From positions 3,534,001-3,598,000 of the forward strand of contig NZ_JACHZG010000001.1 of NCBI RefSeq assembly GCF_014193425.1: 64,000 nt of DNA. Direction: 5' to 3'. Made by a program: the position numbers and the translations under genes. The stretch comes from Microlunatus antarcticus (GTDB lineage Bacteria; Actinomycetota; Actinomycetes; Propionibacteriales; Propionibacteriaceae). This document shows positions 36,100 to 45,311 of this stretch, one piece after another. Within the stretch, counting starts at the first letter, position 1, and each line of letters begins with the position of its first letter. Under the pieces are notes generated by a model. That model was given only the letters and a program-made list of their open reading frames with translations, was not told the origin of the DNA and did no database searches.

Positions 36100-37638
36100 T
36101 CAGGATGCGCGGCCGGCCTCCGCTGAACGTTCCTGGATCCGGGACAGCGTGCCCAGCACGGGCTTCACCGCCGGGTAGAGCTCGAGGTACGCGGCGTAGA
36201 GCTCGTCGTACGTGGACCGGAGGCTCGGGTCGGGGACCACCGCGGTGGCCTCGGTCGCCCAGCTGGTGTCCGGCGGCACCAGCCCGACGCCGATCGCCGC
36301 CATCAGGGCGCTCCCGTGGCTCGCACCGATCGTCACGGCGGGCACGGACTGCACCTGACCGGTCACGTCGCTCACGATCTGCGGCCAGAGGCGGCTCTGC
36401 GTGCCCCCGCCGACGGCGACGACGCGGCGGACCCGTGCCACGCCCGCGCCGAGCAGCTCGAGGATCTGGCGGACCCCGTACGCGACGCCCTCGTAGACCG
36501 CGCGGGCCAGGTGCGCCCGCGTGTGGTCGAGGGTGAGGCCGGCCACGACACCGCGGGCCCGGGGGTCGAAGACCGGCGTGCGCTCGCCGGCGAAGTAGGG
36601 CAGCACGAGCAGACCGTCGGAGCCGGCCGGCGCCGCGGCCGCCTCCCGGGCGAGCGTGGCGAAGTCCGGCGCTCCCACGAGGTCCCGGACCCAGGCGGTG
36701 AGGAGGCCGGCCGTGGCCATGCCCGCCGCCAGCGTGTACGAGCCGGGGTCGATGCCGGTCGTCGTCCACAGCACCGGGTCGGCCTGGGGCCGCTCCAGCG
36801 TCTGGACGAGGAACAGGGTCGACCCGTACATGATCATCAGGTCGCCGGGGGCACGCACCCCTGCGCTGAAGGACTCGGCCCAGGCGTCGACGGTCCCGGC
36901 GCTGACCGGCGTGCCGACCGGCAGACCGGTCTCGGCCGCTGCCGCGGCCGTCACGGTCCCCACGACCTCCGACGGCCAGGCGAGACGCGGCAGCTCCAGG
37001 TGACGCACGACCCGGTCGGCCCACGGCTGCGCCCAGCCCAGCGCGTGCACGTCGTACAGCGGGTCGCACTGGCTCGCGGTGTGGTGGTCCTGCACGTACT
37101 CCCCGGTGAGCCGGCGCACGAGGTAGGAGCTCGACCCGAACCACCGGCGGGCACGGCCGAAGGCCTCGGGCTCGTGCTTCGCCACCCACTCCAGCTTGGG
37201 TCCGACGGCCTGGCTGGACAGGGTCTTGCCGCACCGCTGGAGAATCTGTTCACGGCCCAGCTCGTCCGTCAGCTCCTCGATCTCGACCTGCGCCCGCATG
37301 TCGATGCCGTAGAGGATGGCGGGGCGCACCGGACGGTCGTCCTCGTCGCAGAGGACCAGGCAGGGGCCCACCCCGCTGACGCAGACCGCGGCGATGCGGC
37401 CGCCCGCAGCCGCGACCAGCTCTCGGCTGAGAGAGACCACGTCGGCCCACCAGACCGCGTCGGCGTCGACCTCGGCCCAGGTCGGCCGCGGCCGGCTCAT
37501 GGACCGCGGGCGGTCGCGGACGGCGGTGGCGACCACGAGGCCGTCCGCGGTGGTGAGCACGCCCTTGCTGCTCGCCGTGCCCAGGTCGATGCCCAGCAGG
37601 AGAGGTCCGGCGGGCTCTCTCGGGGCCGACAGGTTCAC
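36100..37638 (-). CDS. FGGY-family carbohydrate kinase
   Basis: This 512-residue sugar kinase has the phosphate-1 loop LLGIDLGTASSKGVL, the central GTVDAWAESF region (usual GxxD), and the C-terminal ADP-binding VVAVGGGTQSRLWPQIVSDV. Family members phosphorylate xylulose, glycerol, erythritol and related polyols. The GTG overlaps the SorC regulator's stop, making a two-gene leftward operon. Brucella's eryA erythritol kinase is also FGGY with a SorC-type regulator (eryD), so a tetritol or pentulose substrate is likely; which one cannot be read from sequence. Confidence 0.85.
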   Translation of the reverse strand: MNLSAPREPAGPLLLGIDLGTASSKGVLTTADGLVVATAVRDRPRSMSRPRPTWAEVDADAVWWADVVSLSRELVAAAGGRIAAVCVSGVGPCLVLCDEDDRPVRPAILYGIDMRAQVEIEELTDELGREQILQRCGKTLSSQAVGPKLEWVAKHEPEAFGRARRWFGSSSYLVRRLTGEYVQDHHTASQCDPLYDVHALGWAQPWADRVVRHLELPRLAWPSEVVGTVTAAAAAETGLPVGTPVSAGTVDAWAESFSAGVRAPGDLMIMYGSTLFLVQTLERPQADPVLWTTTGIDPGSYTLAAGMATAGLLTAWVRDLVGAPDFATLAREAAAAPAGSDGLLVLPYFAGERTPVFDPRARGVVAGLTLDHTRAHLARAVYEGVAYGVRQILELLGAGVARVRRVVAVGGGTQSRLWPQIVSDVTGQVQSVPAVTIGASHGSALMAAIGVGLVPPDTSWATEATAVVPDPSLRSTYDELYAAYLELYPAVKPVLGTLSRIQERSAEAGRAS

Positions 37639-38636
37639 ATCCGGTCCAGCACGAGCCGTGCGGTCTGCGGGTCGGTCACCAGGTGGTCGAAGAAGCCCGC
37701 GCGGGCCGCCGCGATCAGGGGGGCGACCTTGTCCGCACCGGAGGCGACGGCGATGACGACCGGCACCTGCTTGAGGGTCTCGAGGTCCAGCGCGATGAGC
37801 CGCTCGCTGCCCGGGAAGGTGACGGGCGCCCCGGACCGCGAGAAGAACCGCGAGCAGATGTCGCCGATGGCCTCGACCAGCCCCGCCGACGAGGTGTCGA
37901 TGAACTGCGGGGCCTGGGCGCGCAGCAGCGGGGGCGCTCCGATCCCCGTCAGGACGCAGCGCGCGTGCGGCCACAGGTGCAGGACTCGCTGGATCGTCGG
38001 GTCGTGCTGGAGGGTCTCGTAGAGCTCGGGGCCGGGCAGCGCGGGGGCGAAGAGGTACATCGCCCGCCCGCCGATCCGCTCGGCGACGAGCCGGGTGATC
38101 TCGTTGGTCTGGTACCAGGCCTCGGGCTGGTCGGTGCCGCCGACGGTGGGGGCGACGACCACGCCGGGCAGGCGTGGGAGCTCGTAGCGGGCGACCTCGT
38201 AGACGGTCCGGCCCGACGAGACCAGCAGGACGTCGCCCGGGCTCAGCCCGACGCTGTCGAGCGCCCGACCCACCGCGGGGGCGAGGACGCTGCCCAGCAC
38301 GTCGGCGGCGCCCGGGCCGGTGGCGGGGAAGGGTGCGGACAGCTCGACCGAGGTGAGCCCCAACGCCGTCGCCAGCCGCGCGGCGAGGTTGTCGGCCCCC
38401 GACTCCTCGGGGGCGATCACCTGGATCTTGACGATCCCCTGACGCCGGGCCTCGGACAGGAGCCGCGACACCGTCGCCCGGCTCGTCCCCAGCTGCGCCG
38501 CGACCTCGGCCTGCGTCGCGTCCTCGAGGTAGTAGAGCTTCGCGACGGCGTAGAGCATCGACGGGTCGAAGCGGCTGCCGTCCGTGCCACCCACCCGGTA
38601 GCCCGACGCCGTCTCGGGTCGCGGTGCCGCCGCCAT
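37635..38636 (-). CDS. SorC/DeoR-type sugar-binding transcriptional regulator
   Basis: This 333-residue protein has an N-terminal helix-turn-helix (AVAKLYYLEDATQAEVAAQL, then TSRATVSRLLSEARRQGIV, residues about 27-68) and a SorC-type sugar-phosphate-binding domain. It diverges from the dehydrogenase operon across 170 bp containing an 18-bp perfect palindrome, its likely operator. Brucella EryD is the closest functional model: a repressor released by erythritol. The ATG at 38636 starts the family-like region. Confidence 0.88.
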   Translation of the reverse strand: MAAAPRPETASGYRVGGTDGSRFDPSMLYAVAKLYYLEDATQAEVAAQLGTSRATVSRLLSEARRQGIVKIQVIAPEESGADNLAARLATALGLTSVELSAPFPATGPGAADVLGSVLAPAVGRALDSVGLSPGDVLLVSSGRTVYEVARYELPRLPGVVVAPTVGGTDQPEAWYQTNEITRLVAERIGGRAMYLFAPALPGPELYETLQHDPTIQRVLHLWPHARCVLTGIGAPPLLRAQAPQFIDTSSAGLVEAIGDICSRFFSRSGAPVTFPGSERLIALDLETLKQVPVVIAVASGADKVAPLIAAARAGFFDHLVTDPQTARLVLDRM

Positions 38637-38705
38637 GCGGGAAGTATCGCAGCAGCCCGTCGCCCTGAACGGGTGTGCAGGCCAAGAACCGGCCAGAACA
38701 TTCGT

Positions 38706-38723
38706 GCTGGACATATGTCCAGC
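38706..38723. promoter_or_regulatory. 18-bp perfect palindrome, probable SorC operator
   Basis: GCTGGACATATGTCCAGC is fully self-complementary and lies 7 bp before a TAGCGT -10 box, between the divergent arms of the polyol cluster. Confidence 0.7.
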
Positions 38724-38730
38724 CGGCCGC

Positions 38731-38736
38731 TAGCGT
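38731..38736 (+). promoter_or_regulatory. Putative -10 box of the polyol operon
   Basis: TAGCGT begins 7 bp after the palindrome, so a bound regulator would block RNA polymerase. The operon's leader is about 65 nt. Confidence 0.5.
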
Positions 38737-38806
38737 GTCCGTCGCACCACCGAGCGGCAGGTCTACGACCTGGACCGCCCCAGATCCCGAGCAGAGAGGC
38801 TCGTCG

Positions 38807-39931
38807 ATGGCCCTCGACACGAGCGCGGACGTCACCACCACCCGGGCGTCCACCGAAGTCCCGACCACGATGCAGGCCGTGGTCAACCACGGACCCGAGG
38901 ACTACCGCCTCGAACAGGTCCCCGTCCCCACCCGCGGACCCGGCGAGGTCCTCGTCAAGGTCGAGGCCGTCGGCATCTGCGCCAGCGACCTGAAGTGCTA
39001 CCACGGCGCCGCCAAGTTCTGGGGCGACGCCAACCGCCCAGCCTGGGCCGAGACCGAGGTCATCCCCGGCCACGAGTTCACCGGCCGCGTCGTCGAGCTC
39101 GACGACGAAGCCGCCGCGCACTGGGACATCACGGTCGGCGACCGCGTCGTCGCCGAGCAGATCGTGCCCGACTGGACGTGTCGCTACTGCCTCGACGGCG
39201 CCTACCACATGTGCGCCCGCCACGACATGTACGGCTTCAAGCGCGCCACCCCCGGCGCCATGGCCTCCTACATGGTCTTCACCACCGACAGCCTCGTGCA
39301 CAAGGTCAGCGCCGACATCCCCCCCGCCCACGCCGCCTTCGCCGAACCGCTCTCCTGCGCCCTGCACGGCGTCGAACGCGCCCGCCTCACCTTCGACGAC
39401 GTCGTCGTCGTCGCCGGCTGCGGCCCCATCGGGCTCGGCATGATCGCCGGCAGCAAGGCCAAGAACCCCCGCCTGGTCATCGCCCTCGACCTCGACGACA
39501 ACAAGCTCGCCATCGCCGCCCGCACCGGCGCCGACCTCACCATCAACATCGGCCGCGAAGACGCCGTCGCCCGCGTGAAAGAGCTCACCGGCGGCTACGG
39601 CGCCGACGTCTACATCGAGTCCACCGGCCACCCCTCAGCCGTCGGCCAGGGCCTCAACCTGCTCCGCAAGCTCGGCCGCTACGTCGAGTACAGCGTCTTC
39701 GGCAGCGACGTCAGCGTCGACTGGTCGATCATCAGCGACGACAAAGAGCTCGACGTCCTCGGCGCCCACCTCGGCCCCCACTGCTGGCCCGCCGCCATCC
39801 GCCTCATCGAGTCCGGCGTGCTGCCCATGGACGAGATCTGCACCCACCAGCTCCCCCTCGCCGACTTCCAGAAAGGCCTCGACCTCGTCGCCAGCGGCAA
39901 GGAATCCATCAAGGTCACGCTGATCCCGTGA
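38807..39931 (+). CDS. Zinc-dependent polyol dehydrogenase (erythritol/L-threitol dehydrogenase-like)
   Basis: This 374-residue medium-chain dehydrogenase has the catalytic zinc region GICASDLKCYHG, GHEFTGRVVE and EPLSCALHG, and the NAD fold VVVAGCGPIGLGMIAG. The structural zinc site reads DWTCRYCLDGAYHMC, with Asp in place of the first of the usual four cysteines. Length and motif set fit the erythritol/L-threitol dehydrogenase described in M. smegmatis. It opens the operon 170 bp from the regulator. Codons in this gene lean more to C-ending triplets and AAA/GAA than its neighbours, perhaps recent transfer. Confidence 0.8.
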   Translation: MALDTSADVTTTRASTEVPTTMQAVVNHGPEDYRLEQVPVPTRGPGEVLVKVEAVGICASDLKCYHGAAKFWGDANRPAWAETEVIPGHEFTGRVVELDDEAAAHWDITVGDRVVAEQIVPDWTCRYCLDGAYHMCARHDMYGFKRATPGAMASYMVFTTDSLVHKVSADIPPAHAAFAEPLSCALHGVERARLTFDDVVVVAGCGPIGLGMIAGSKAKNPRLVIALDLDDNKLAIAARTGADLTINIGREDAVARVKELTGGYGADVYIESTGHPSAVGQGLNLLRKLGRYVEYSVFGSDVSVDWSIISDDKELDVLGAHLGPHCWPAAIRLIESGVLPMDEICTHQLPLADFQKGLDLVASGKESIKVTLIP

Positions 39932-40758
39932 CCGTCCTCCACGCGAGGACCGAGCCTCGACCCCTGTGGCTGGGCACCAGCTGGAAGATGACCAAGACCC
40001 TCGCCGAGTCGCGGGCGTACGTCGAGGAGCTCGGCCACACCGTCGTCCCGGAAGGCGTCCAGGCCTTCCTGCTGCCGCCGCTCACGTCGCTGCACGTCGT
40101 CCTGGACGCTCTTCCGACGGGTTCGCCCGTGCTGGTGGGCGTGCAGAACGCCCACTGGGGTCCGGACGGTCCGATGACCGGTGAGGTCTCGATGACCCAG
40201 GTGCGCGACGCCGGGGCGCAGGTCGTCGAGATCGGTCACTCCGAACGCCGCGGCCTGCTCGGCGAGACCGACGAGATGGTCGCGGCCAAGGTGGCCGCCG
40301 CCCTCGACGCGGGTCTCGTCCCCGTGCTCTGCGTCGGCGAGCCCTGGTCCGTACGGTCCGCCGGCCGGGCCGACGCGTACGTCGCCGACCAGGTCCGCAG
40401 CGCCCTCGCCGACGTCGACCCGGACGACGTGTCCCGGGTCGTCGTCGCGTACGAGCCGGTCTGGGCGATCGGGGAGGGCGGCCGGGCCGCCGAGCCCGCC
40501 GACGTCGTCGGTGTCCTGGACGCGATCCGCGGGGCCGTCGCCGACCTGGCACCCGGCGTCCGGCTCCGTGCGCTCCTCTACGGCGGCAGCGTGACCACCG
40601 AGAACGCCACCGACCTGCTCGACCTCGACCTCGACGGGCTCTTCGTCGGCCGCGCCGCGTGGACCGCCGCCGGTTTCACCGCGCTGCTGTCCCTCGGCGG
40701 CCGGGCGGTCGACCGCCGGGACGAGCTCTCTTCCACCCACCAGCCCAGGAGCCGTTGA
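39928..40758 (+). CDS. Triosephosphate isomerase-like (probable erythrulose-phosphate isomerase)
   Basis: This 276-residue TIM-barrel isomerase has the lysine in LWLGTSWKMTK, the general-acid histidine in VVEIGHSERRGLLGE, the catalytic glutamate in VVAYEPVWAIGEG, and the phosphate loop LLYGGSVTTENATDLL. In Brucella (EryH/TpiA2) and M. smegmatis (LerI), such TIM paralogues isomerise L-erythrulose-1-phosphate to D-erythrulose-4-phosphate. Its place beside the dehydrogenase and kinases supports that role rather than glycolysis. The GTG overlaps the dehydrogenase stop; its own stop overlaps the next ATG. Confidence 0.82.
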   Translation: MTVLHARTEPRPLWLGTSWKMTKTLAESRAYVEELGHTVVPEGVQAFLLPPLTSLHVVLDALPTGSPVLVGVQNAHWGPDGPMTGEVSMTQVRDAGAQVVEIGHSERRGLLGETDEMVAAKVAAALDAGLVPVLCVGEPWSVRSAGRADAYVADQVRSALADVDPDDVSRVVVAYEPVWAIGEGGRAAEPADVVGVLDAIRGAVADLAPGVRLRALLYGGSVTTENATDLLDLDLDGLFVGRAAWTAAGFTALLSLGGRAVDRRDELSSTHQPRSR

Positions 40759-41438
40759 TGGCCACGGTCAAGACCGCCACCTCGTCCCGCCGGCTCTCGC
40801 CGGCCCGGATCGTCGGGGTCGTCGCCCTCGTCGCCCTGGTCGTCGCGATGGCGCTGAGCACCAAGTTCCTCACCCCGGCCGAGCTGGCCACGATCGCGCC
40901 GAAGCCCTTCGACCCGGTCGCGACCGCCGAGGACCTCTACGGCCGGGCCAAGACGACGATCCCCGGCGAGGCGGCCGACCTCGGGAAGGTCGTCCCGGCC
41001 TTCCAGTCGGACCCCCGTAGCGCCGCCGACACCTACAAGGCCGTGTCGCCGAGCGAGAACTCCTACGTCTTCGACGTCAAGGCGACGGGCACGGTCGTCG
41101 AGGCCAGCGACGCCTCGCTGCGGCTGCAGGTGGACGGGGTGCCGAACCAGACGGTCGTCCTGGTCCCGCTGACCACCGCCGTGAACGGCAGCGTCCTGCG
41201 CGACGCCATGGGCTTCAAGTTCGCCGACGCCCCCGGCCAGACGCAGTACCAGTACGTGTCCGACGAGATCAAGAAGCTCATGCTCGCCGACCTGCAGTCC
41301 TCGGTGCCCGACCCCGCGTCGCTGCAGGGCAAGAAGGTGACGGTCGTCGGCGTCGTGAGCGTGACCTCCACCGGCGGCGGCCCCGTGCCGCGGGCCAAGC
41401 CGGTCAACGTGCAGCCGCTCACCATCGAGGCCTCCTGA
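40758..41438 (+). CDS. DUF2291 protein of a ribose-type ABC operon
   Basis: This 226-residue protein has one N-terminal membrane anchor (residues about 17-35) and an extracytoplasmic domain (GKKVTVVGVVSVTSTGGG). It matches DUF2291, seen in sugar-alcohol ABC transporter operons. Unlike annotated family members it has no lipobox cysteine, so it is anchored by the helix. Function unknown; it may help assemble the transporter. It is joined by 1-bp TGATG overlaps to the isomerase and ATPase genes. Confidence 0.7.
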   Translation: MATVKTATSSRRLSPARIVGVVALVALVVAMALSTKFLTPAELATIAPKPFDPVATAEDLYGRAKTTIPGEAADLGKVVPAFQSDPRSAADTYKAVSPSENSYVFDVKATGTVVEASDASLRLQVDGVPNQTVVLVPLTTAVNGSVLRDAMGFKFADAPGQTQYQYVSDEIKKLMLADLQSSVPDPASLQGKKVTVVGVVSVTSTGGGPVPRAKPVNVQPLTIEAS

Positions 41439-43048
41439 TGAGCGACGCCGGGAACGCCCGGGCTACCGCCGTGGCGGACCGTCCCACCGGCGAGGTCGTG
41501 CTGCGCGCGATCGACATCAGCAAGACGTACGGGGTGACCCGCGCGCTCAAGGGCGTGAACTTCGAGGTCCGCCGCGGTCAGGTCACCGTGCTGTTCGGGG
41601 AGAACGGCGCCGGCAAGTCGACGCTGATGAAGATCCTGTCGGGCGTCGAGAAGCCGACAGGCGGCCAGCTCGAGCTCGACGGCGAACCGGTCGACCTCGT
41701 CTCGACGAGCGACGCGGTCGACCGCGGGATCTCGATCATCCACCAGGAGCTGAACCTCTGCTCCAACCTCAGCGTGCGCGACAACGTCTTCATCGGCCGC
41801 GAGCTGCGCTCGCGCACCGGGGGGATCGACTACGCCCGGGAGAACGAGATCACCCGCGGCCTGATGGAGCGGCTCGAGGAGCCGATCCGACCCACGACCC
41901 TCGTGCAGGACCTGCGGGTCGGCCAGCAGCAGATCGTCGAGATCGCGCGTGCCCTGCAGACCGACACGCGAATCCTGATCATGGACGAGCCGACCTCGGC
42001 GCTGAGCGCGAACGAGGTCGAGGTTCTCTTCAAGGTCATCCGCGAGCTGACCAGCCAGGGGGTGGCGATCGTCTACATCTCCCACCACCTGGAGGAGGCG
42101 ATCGAGATCGCCGACCACGCCGTCGTGTTCCGCGACGGCGAGCTGGTGGCGACCGAGGAGGCCGCGAACATCGACCTGCCCTGGGTCGTACGCCAGATGG
42201 TGGGGCGCGAGGCCGACTACGACTTCCGCGACGCGCCGCGCGAGTTCGGCGAGGTTGCCCTCTCCGTCCAGAACGTCACCGTCGCCGAGCTCGACACCGG
42301 TCGGGTGGCGGTCAACGACGTCTCCCTCGACGTGCGGCAGGGCGAGATCGTCTGCCTCTACGGCCTGATGGGCGCCGGCCGGACCGAGCTGATGGAGGCC
42401 ATCGCCGGCCGCGACCCGATCTCCGGCGGGCGGATCCTGCTCGACGGGACGGACCTCGGCACCACCAGCGTCAAGGACCGGATCGCCCTCGGCCTCGGTC
42501 TGGTGCCCGAGGACCGGCAGCGGGACGGGCTCGTGCAGATGATGAGCGTCGGCGCGAACATGTCGCTCGCGAGCCTGCTGTCGACGGTCAAGAACCTCTT
42601 CATCCAGCGCCGCCCGGAGCGGGCGAACATCGAGAAGGAGATCGCCGAGGTCCGGGTCAAGACCTCCGGGCCGAACGCGCTGATCACCTCGCTGTCCGGC
42701 GGCAACCAGCAGAAGGTCGTCATCGGCAAGATGCTGCTGACCGCCCCCAAGGTGCTGCTGCTCGACGAGCCCACCCGCGGCATCGACGTCGGGGCCAAGG
42801 GCGAGATCTTCTCGCTGCTGTTCCGCGAGGCCCAGAAGGGCCTGGCCGTCCTCTACGTCACCTCCGAGGTCGGCGAGGCCCTCACCGCCTCGCACCGCCT
42901 GATCGTCATGAGCCGAGGGCGCTTCGTCCGCGAGCTCGACCCCCGCACCTGCACCCGGGACGAGGTGATGGCGGCCTCCGGCGAGCACGAGCCCGTCGAG
43001 GACCCCTCCCCCACCCACGTCAACGTCGACCGAAACGGAGCGTCATGA
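41438..43048 (+). CDS. Sugar ABC transporter ATP-binding protein (RbsA-like)
   Basis: This 536-residue protein has two fused ABC domains. The first has Walker A GENGAGKSTLMK and Walker B LIMDEPTSALS. The second has a degenerate GLMGAGRTELMEA Walker A, as usual in RbsA-type proteins, and LSGGNQQKVVIGKM with LLLDEPTRGIDVG. It powers the import made by the following permease and binding protein. It overlaps its neighbours at both ends. Confidence 0.93.
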   Translation: MSDAGNARATAVADRPTGEVVLRAIDISKTYGVTRALKGVNFEVRRGQVTVLFGENGAGKSTLMKILSGVEKPTGGQLELDGEPVDLVSTSDAVDRGISIIHQELNLCSNLSVRDNVFIGRELRSRTGGIDYARENEITRGLMERLEEPIRPTTLVQDLRVGQQQIVEIARALQTDTRILIMDEPTSALSANEVEVLFKVIRELTSQGVAIVYISHHLEEAIEIADHAVVFRDGELVATEEAANIDLPWVVRQMVGREADYDFRDAPREFGEVALSVQNVTVAELDTGRVAVNDVSLDVRQGEIVCLYGLMGAGRTELMEAIAGRDPISGGRILLDGTDLGTTSVKDRIALGLGLVPEDRQRDGLVQMMSVGANMSLASLLSTVKNLFIQRRPERANIEKEIAEVRVKTSGPNALITSLSGGNQQKVVIGKMLLTAPKVLLLDEPTRGIDVGAKGEIFSLLFREAQKGLAVLYVTSEVGEALTASHRLIVMSRGRFVRELDPRTCTRDEVMAASGEHEPVEDPSPTHVNVDRNGAS

Positions 43049-44169
43049 CCACCACGAGCACCGCGCCTGCACCGCAGGCCGCCGGTCCCGGCCCGGCCGG
43101 GACGAAGGCCGGGCGGTCGTTCAACCTCAACTCGGTCCTCGTCGAGGGTCGCGCCCTGATCGCCCTGCTGATCATCATCGCGATCTTCGCCGTGCTGAGC
43201 GACAACTACCTCACCGCCGGCAACCTGACGACGATCACCAAGCAGGTCGCCTTCAACGCCATCGTCGCGCTGGGCATGCTGCTCGTCATCCTGAACGGGG
43301 GCATCGACCTCTCGGTCGGCTCGACCGTGGGGCTCACGGCCGCCGTCGCGGGCACGCTGTTCCGGGGGCTGAACCTGCCCCTGACCGAGGCGATCATGTT
43401 CCCGCAGGTGTGGGTGATCGTCGTCCTGTCGGTCGCGGTCGGCATGCTCGTGGGCTGGGTGAACGGGTTGTTGATCGCCCGGCTGAACCTCGCCCCGTTC
43501 ATCACGACGCTCGGCATGCTCTACGTCGCCCGTGGCCTCACGGAGGTGCTGCTCAACGGCCAGAACATCACCAACGAGCTCAGCGGCCAGCCCTACCTGA
43601 ACAACACCGGCTTCTTCACGGTCTTCGCGAGCCGCCCGCTCGGGCTGCCGATCTCGGCCTGGGTGATGATCCTCTTCGCCGTCGTCTTCTCGATCGTGCT
43701 GACCCGGACGCCGTTCGGCCGCTGGCTGTACGCGACCGGCAGCAACGAGCGCGCCGCCCAGCTCTCCGGCGTGCCGGTCAAGCGGATCCGCACGCGGATC
43801 TACGTCCTGTCCGGGCTGTGCGCCGGCGTGGTCGGGATCCTGCAGATGGCCAACATCAGCTCCTCCACCGCCGACCTCGGCACCTACTACGAGCTGAACG
43901 CGATCGCCGCCGTCGTCATCGGCGGGGCCGCGCTCTCCGGCGGCCGCGGCACCGTGCGCGGCACGATCATCGGCGCCTTCGTCATCGGCTTCCTCGCCAA
44001 CGGTCTCGTCATCGTCGGCGTCTCGCCCTTCTGGCAGAAGGTCATCACCGGCGCGGTGATCATCCTCGCCGTCGCCGTCGACCAGATCCAGCAGATCATC
44101 GGCCGGCGCCGCAACGCCCGGCGAGCCGTCGCCGCGGTCCGCCAGGGCACCGGCGCCAAGGCCGGCTGA
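43045..44169 (+). CDS. Sugar ABC transporter permease (RbsC-like)
   Basis: This 374-residue membrane protein of the BPD_transp_2 family has about ten segments. NGGIDLSVGSTVGLTAAVAG and AVVIGGAALSGGRGTVRGTIIGA (ATPase contact loop) are typical of ribose-type permeases. It forms a homodimer with the RbsA-like ATPase. Substrate, from context, is a C4 polyol. The ATG overlaps the ATPase stop. Confidence 0.93.
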   Translation: MTTTSTAPAPQAAGPGPAGTKAGRSFNLNSVLVEGRALIALLIIIAIFAVLSDNYLTAGNLTTITKQVAFNAIVALGMLLVILNGGIDLSVGSTVGLTAAVAGTLFRGLNLPLTEAIMFPQVWVIVVLSVAVGMLVGWVNGLLIARLNLAPFITTLGMLYVARGLTEVLLNGQNITNELSGQPYLNNTGFFTVFASRPLGLPISAWVMILFAVVFSIVLTRTPFGRWLYATGSNERAAQLSGVPVKRIRTRIYVLSGLCAGVVGILQMANISSSTADLGTYYELNAIAAVVIGGAALSGGRGTVRGTIIGAFVIGFLANGLVIVGVSPFWQKVITGAVIILAVAVDQIQQIIGRRRNARRAVAAVRQGTGAKAG

Positions 44170-44231
44170 ACCTCCCCCGCACCACCCCGTCCAACCACCA
44201 CCCCACCTGCACGCCACCGAAAGGAACATCG

Positions 44232-45230
44232 ATGTTCAACCTCCGCCGGAGCGGTCCCCTGCTGACCGCCGCCGCCCTCATGGTCACCCTCGCCGCCTGC
44301 GGCGGTGGCGGCGACGCCCAGCCCGCCGCCTCCGCCAGCGCGGGGGGTGGCGCCCCCGCGGGCGGCACCATCGCGATCATCACCGTCGACCCGAGCAACC
44401 CGTACTGGAAGGCGGAGGCCGACACGGCCCAGGCCGCGGTGGAGAAGCTCGGCTACAAGGCCACGGTCTCGGCCAACAACAACGACCCCGAGACCCAGAA
44501 CCAGCTGATCGAGACCGCCATCAACGACAAGGTCGCGGGCATCCTGCTCGACCCGGCCGGCGCCGACGAGAGCGTCGCCGCCGTGCAGAAGGCCGTGGAC
44601 GCCAAGATCCCGGTCGTGCTCATCAACGCCGAGATCTCCAAGACCGGTCTGGCCAAGGCGCAGATCGTGTCGAACAACGCGCAGGGCGCCGGCCTCGGTG
44701 CCGAGGCGTGGGCCGAGGCGATGGACTACAAGGGCACCTACGTCGAGCTCTTCGGCAAGCCGAGCGACAACAACGCGCAGGTCCGCTCCGACGGCTACAA
44801 GTCGGTCATCTCGCAGTACCCCGACCTGAAGAAGGTCGGCCTGGAGATCGCGAACTGGGACCGCCAGACGGGCCAGGAGAAGATGGAGTCGCTGCTCAGC
44901 AAGAACCCTGACGTCAAGGGTGTCGTCGCCGGCAACGACGAGATGGCGCTGGGCGCGATCAACGCGCTCAAGGAGAAGGGCAAGCTCGACCAGGTCAAGG
45001 TGCTGGGCTTCGACGGCAACCAGGACGCGGTCGACGCGGTGAAGAAGGGCGAGATGGTCGCCACGGTCCTCCAGCCCATCGTGGAGGGCACGAACAAGGC
45101 CATCACCGAGCTCGACGGCGTCATCAAGAACGGTCAGACGGGGGTGCCCGACGAGAAGCAGGCGCTGGACTGCACCCTGATCAACAAGGACAACGCCGCT
45201 CAGGTGAACAACTTCCAGCTGAGCAGCTAG
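44232..45230 (+). CDS. Sugar-binding lipoprotein of the ABC transporter
   Basis: This 332-residue protein has a lipoprotein signal peptide with the lipobox VTLAACGGG (cysteine near residue 23) and a Gly/Ala/Ser linker. The type I periplasmic-binding fold is close to RbsB: IAIITVDPSNPYWKAEADTAQ, ILLDPAGADESVAAVQKA, AGNDEMALGAINAL and LGFDGNQDAVDAV. It captures the substrate outside the membrane for the permease. The ATG follows AAAGGAA. A strong hairpin follows the gene, as is common after binding-protein genes that need higher expression. Confidence 0.92.
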   Translation: MFNLRRSGPLLTAAALMVTLAACGGGGDAQPAASASAGGGAPAGGTIAIITVDPSNPYWKAEADTAQAAVEKLGYKATVSANNNDPETQNQLIETAINDKVAGILLDPAGADESVAAVQKAVDAKIPVVLINAEISKTGLAKAQIVSNNAQGAGLGAEAWAEAMDYKGTYVELFGKPSDNNAQVRSDGYKSVISQYPDLKKVGLEIANWDRQTGQEKMESLLSKNPDVKGVVAGNDEMALGAINALKEKGKLDQVKVLGFDGNQDAVDAVKKGEMVATVLQPIVEGTNKAITELDGVIKNGQTGVPDEKQALDCTLINKDNAAQVNNFQLSS

Positions 45231-45235
45231 TCCGA

Positions 45236-45272
45236 GCGGGAGGTCCCGGGCCACCGGCTCGGGACCTCCCGC
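45236..45272 (+). terminator. Hairpin after the binding-protein gene
   Basis: A perfect 13-bp stem (GCGGGAGGTCCCG pairing CGGGACCTCCCGC) with an 11-nt loop. It may partly stop transcription or protect the upstream mRNA 3' end before the DhaKL gene. Confidence 0.75.
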
Positions 45273-45311
45273 CCCAACCCGCTCCGTGCACCGCCGCCCC
45301 AGGAGATCCGC

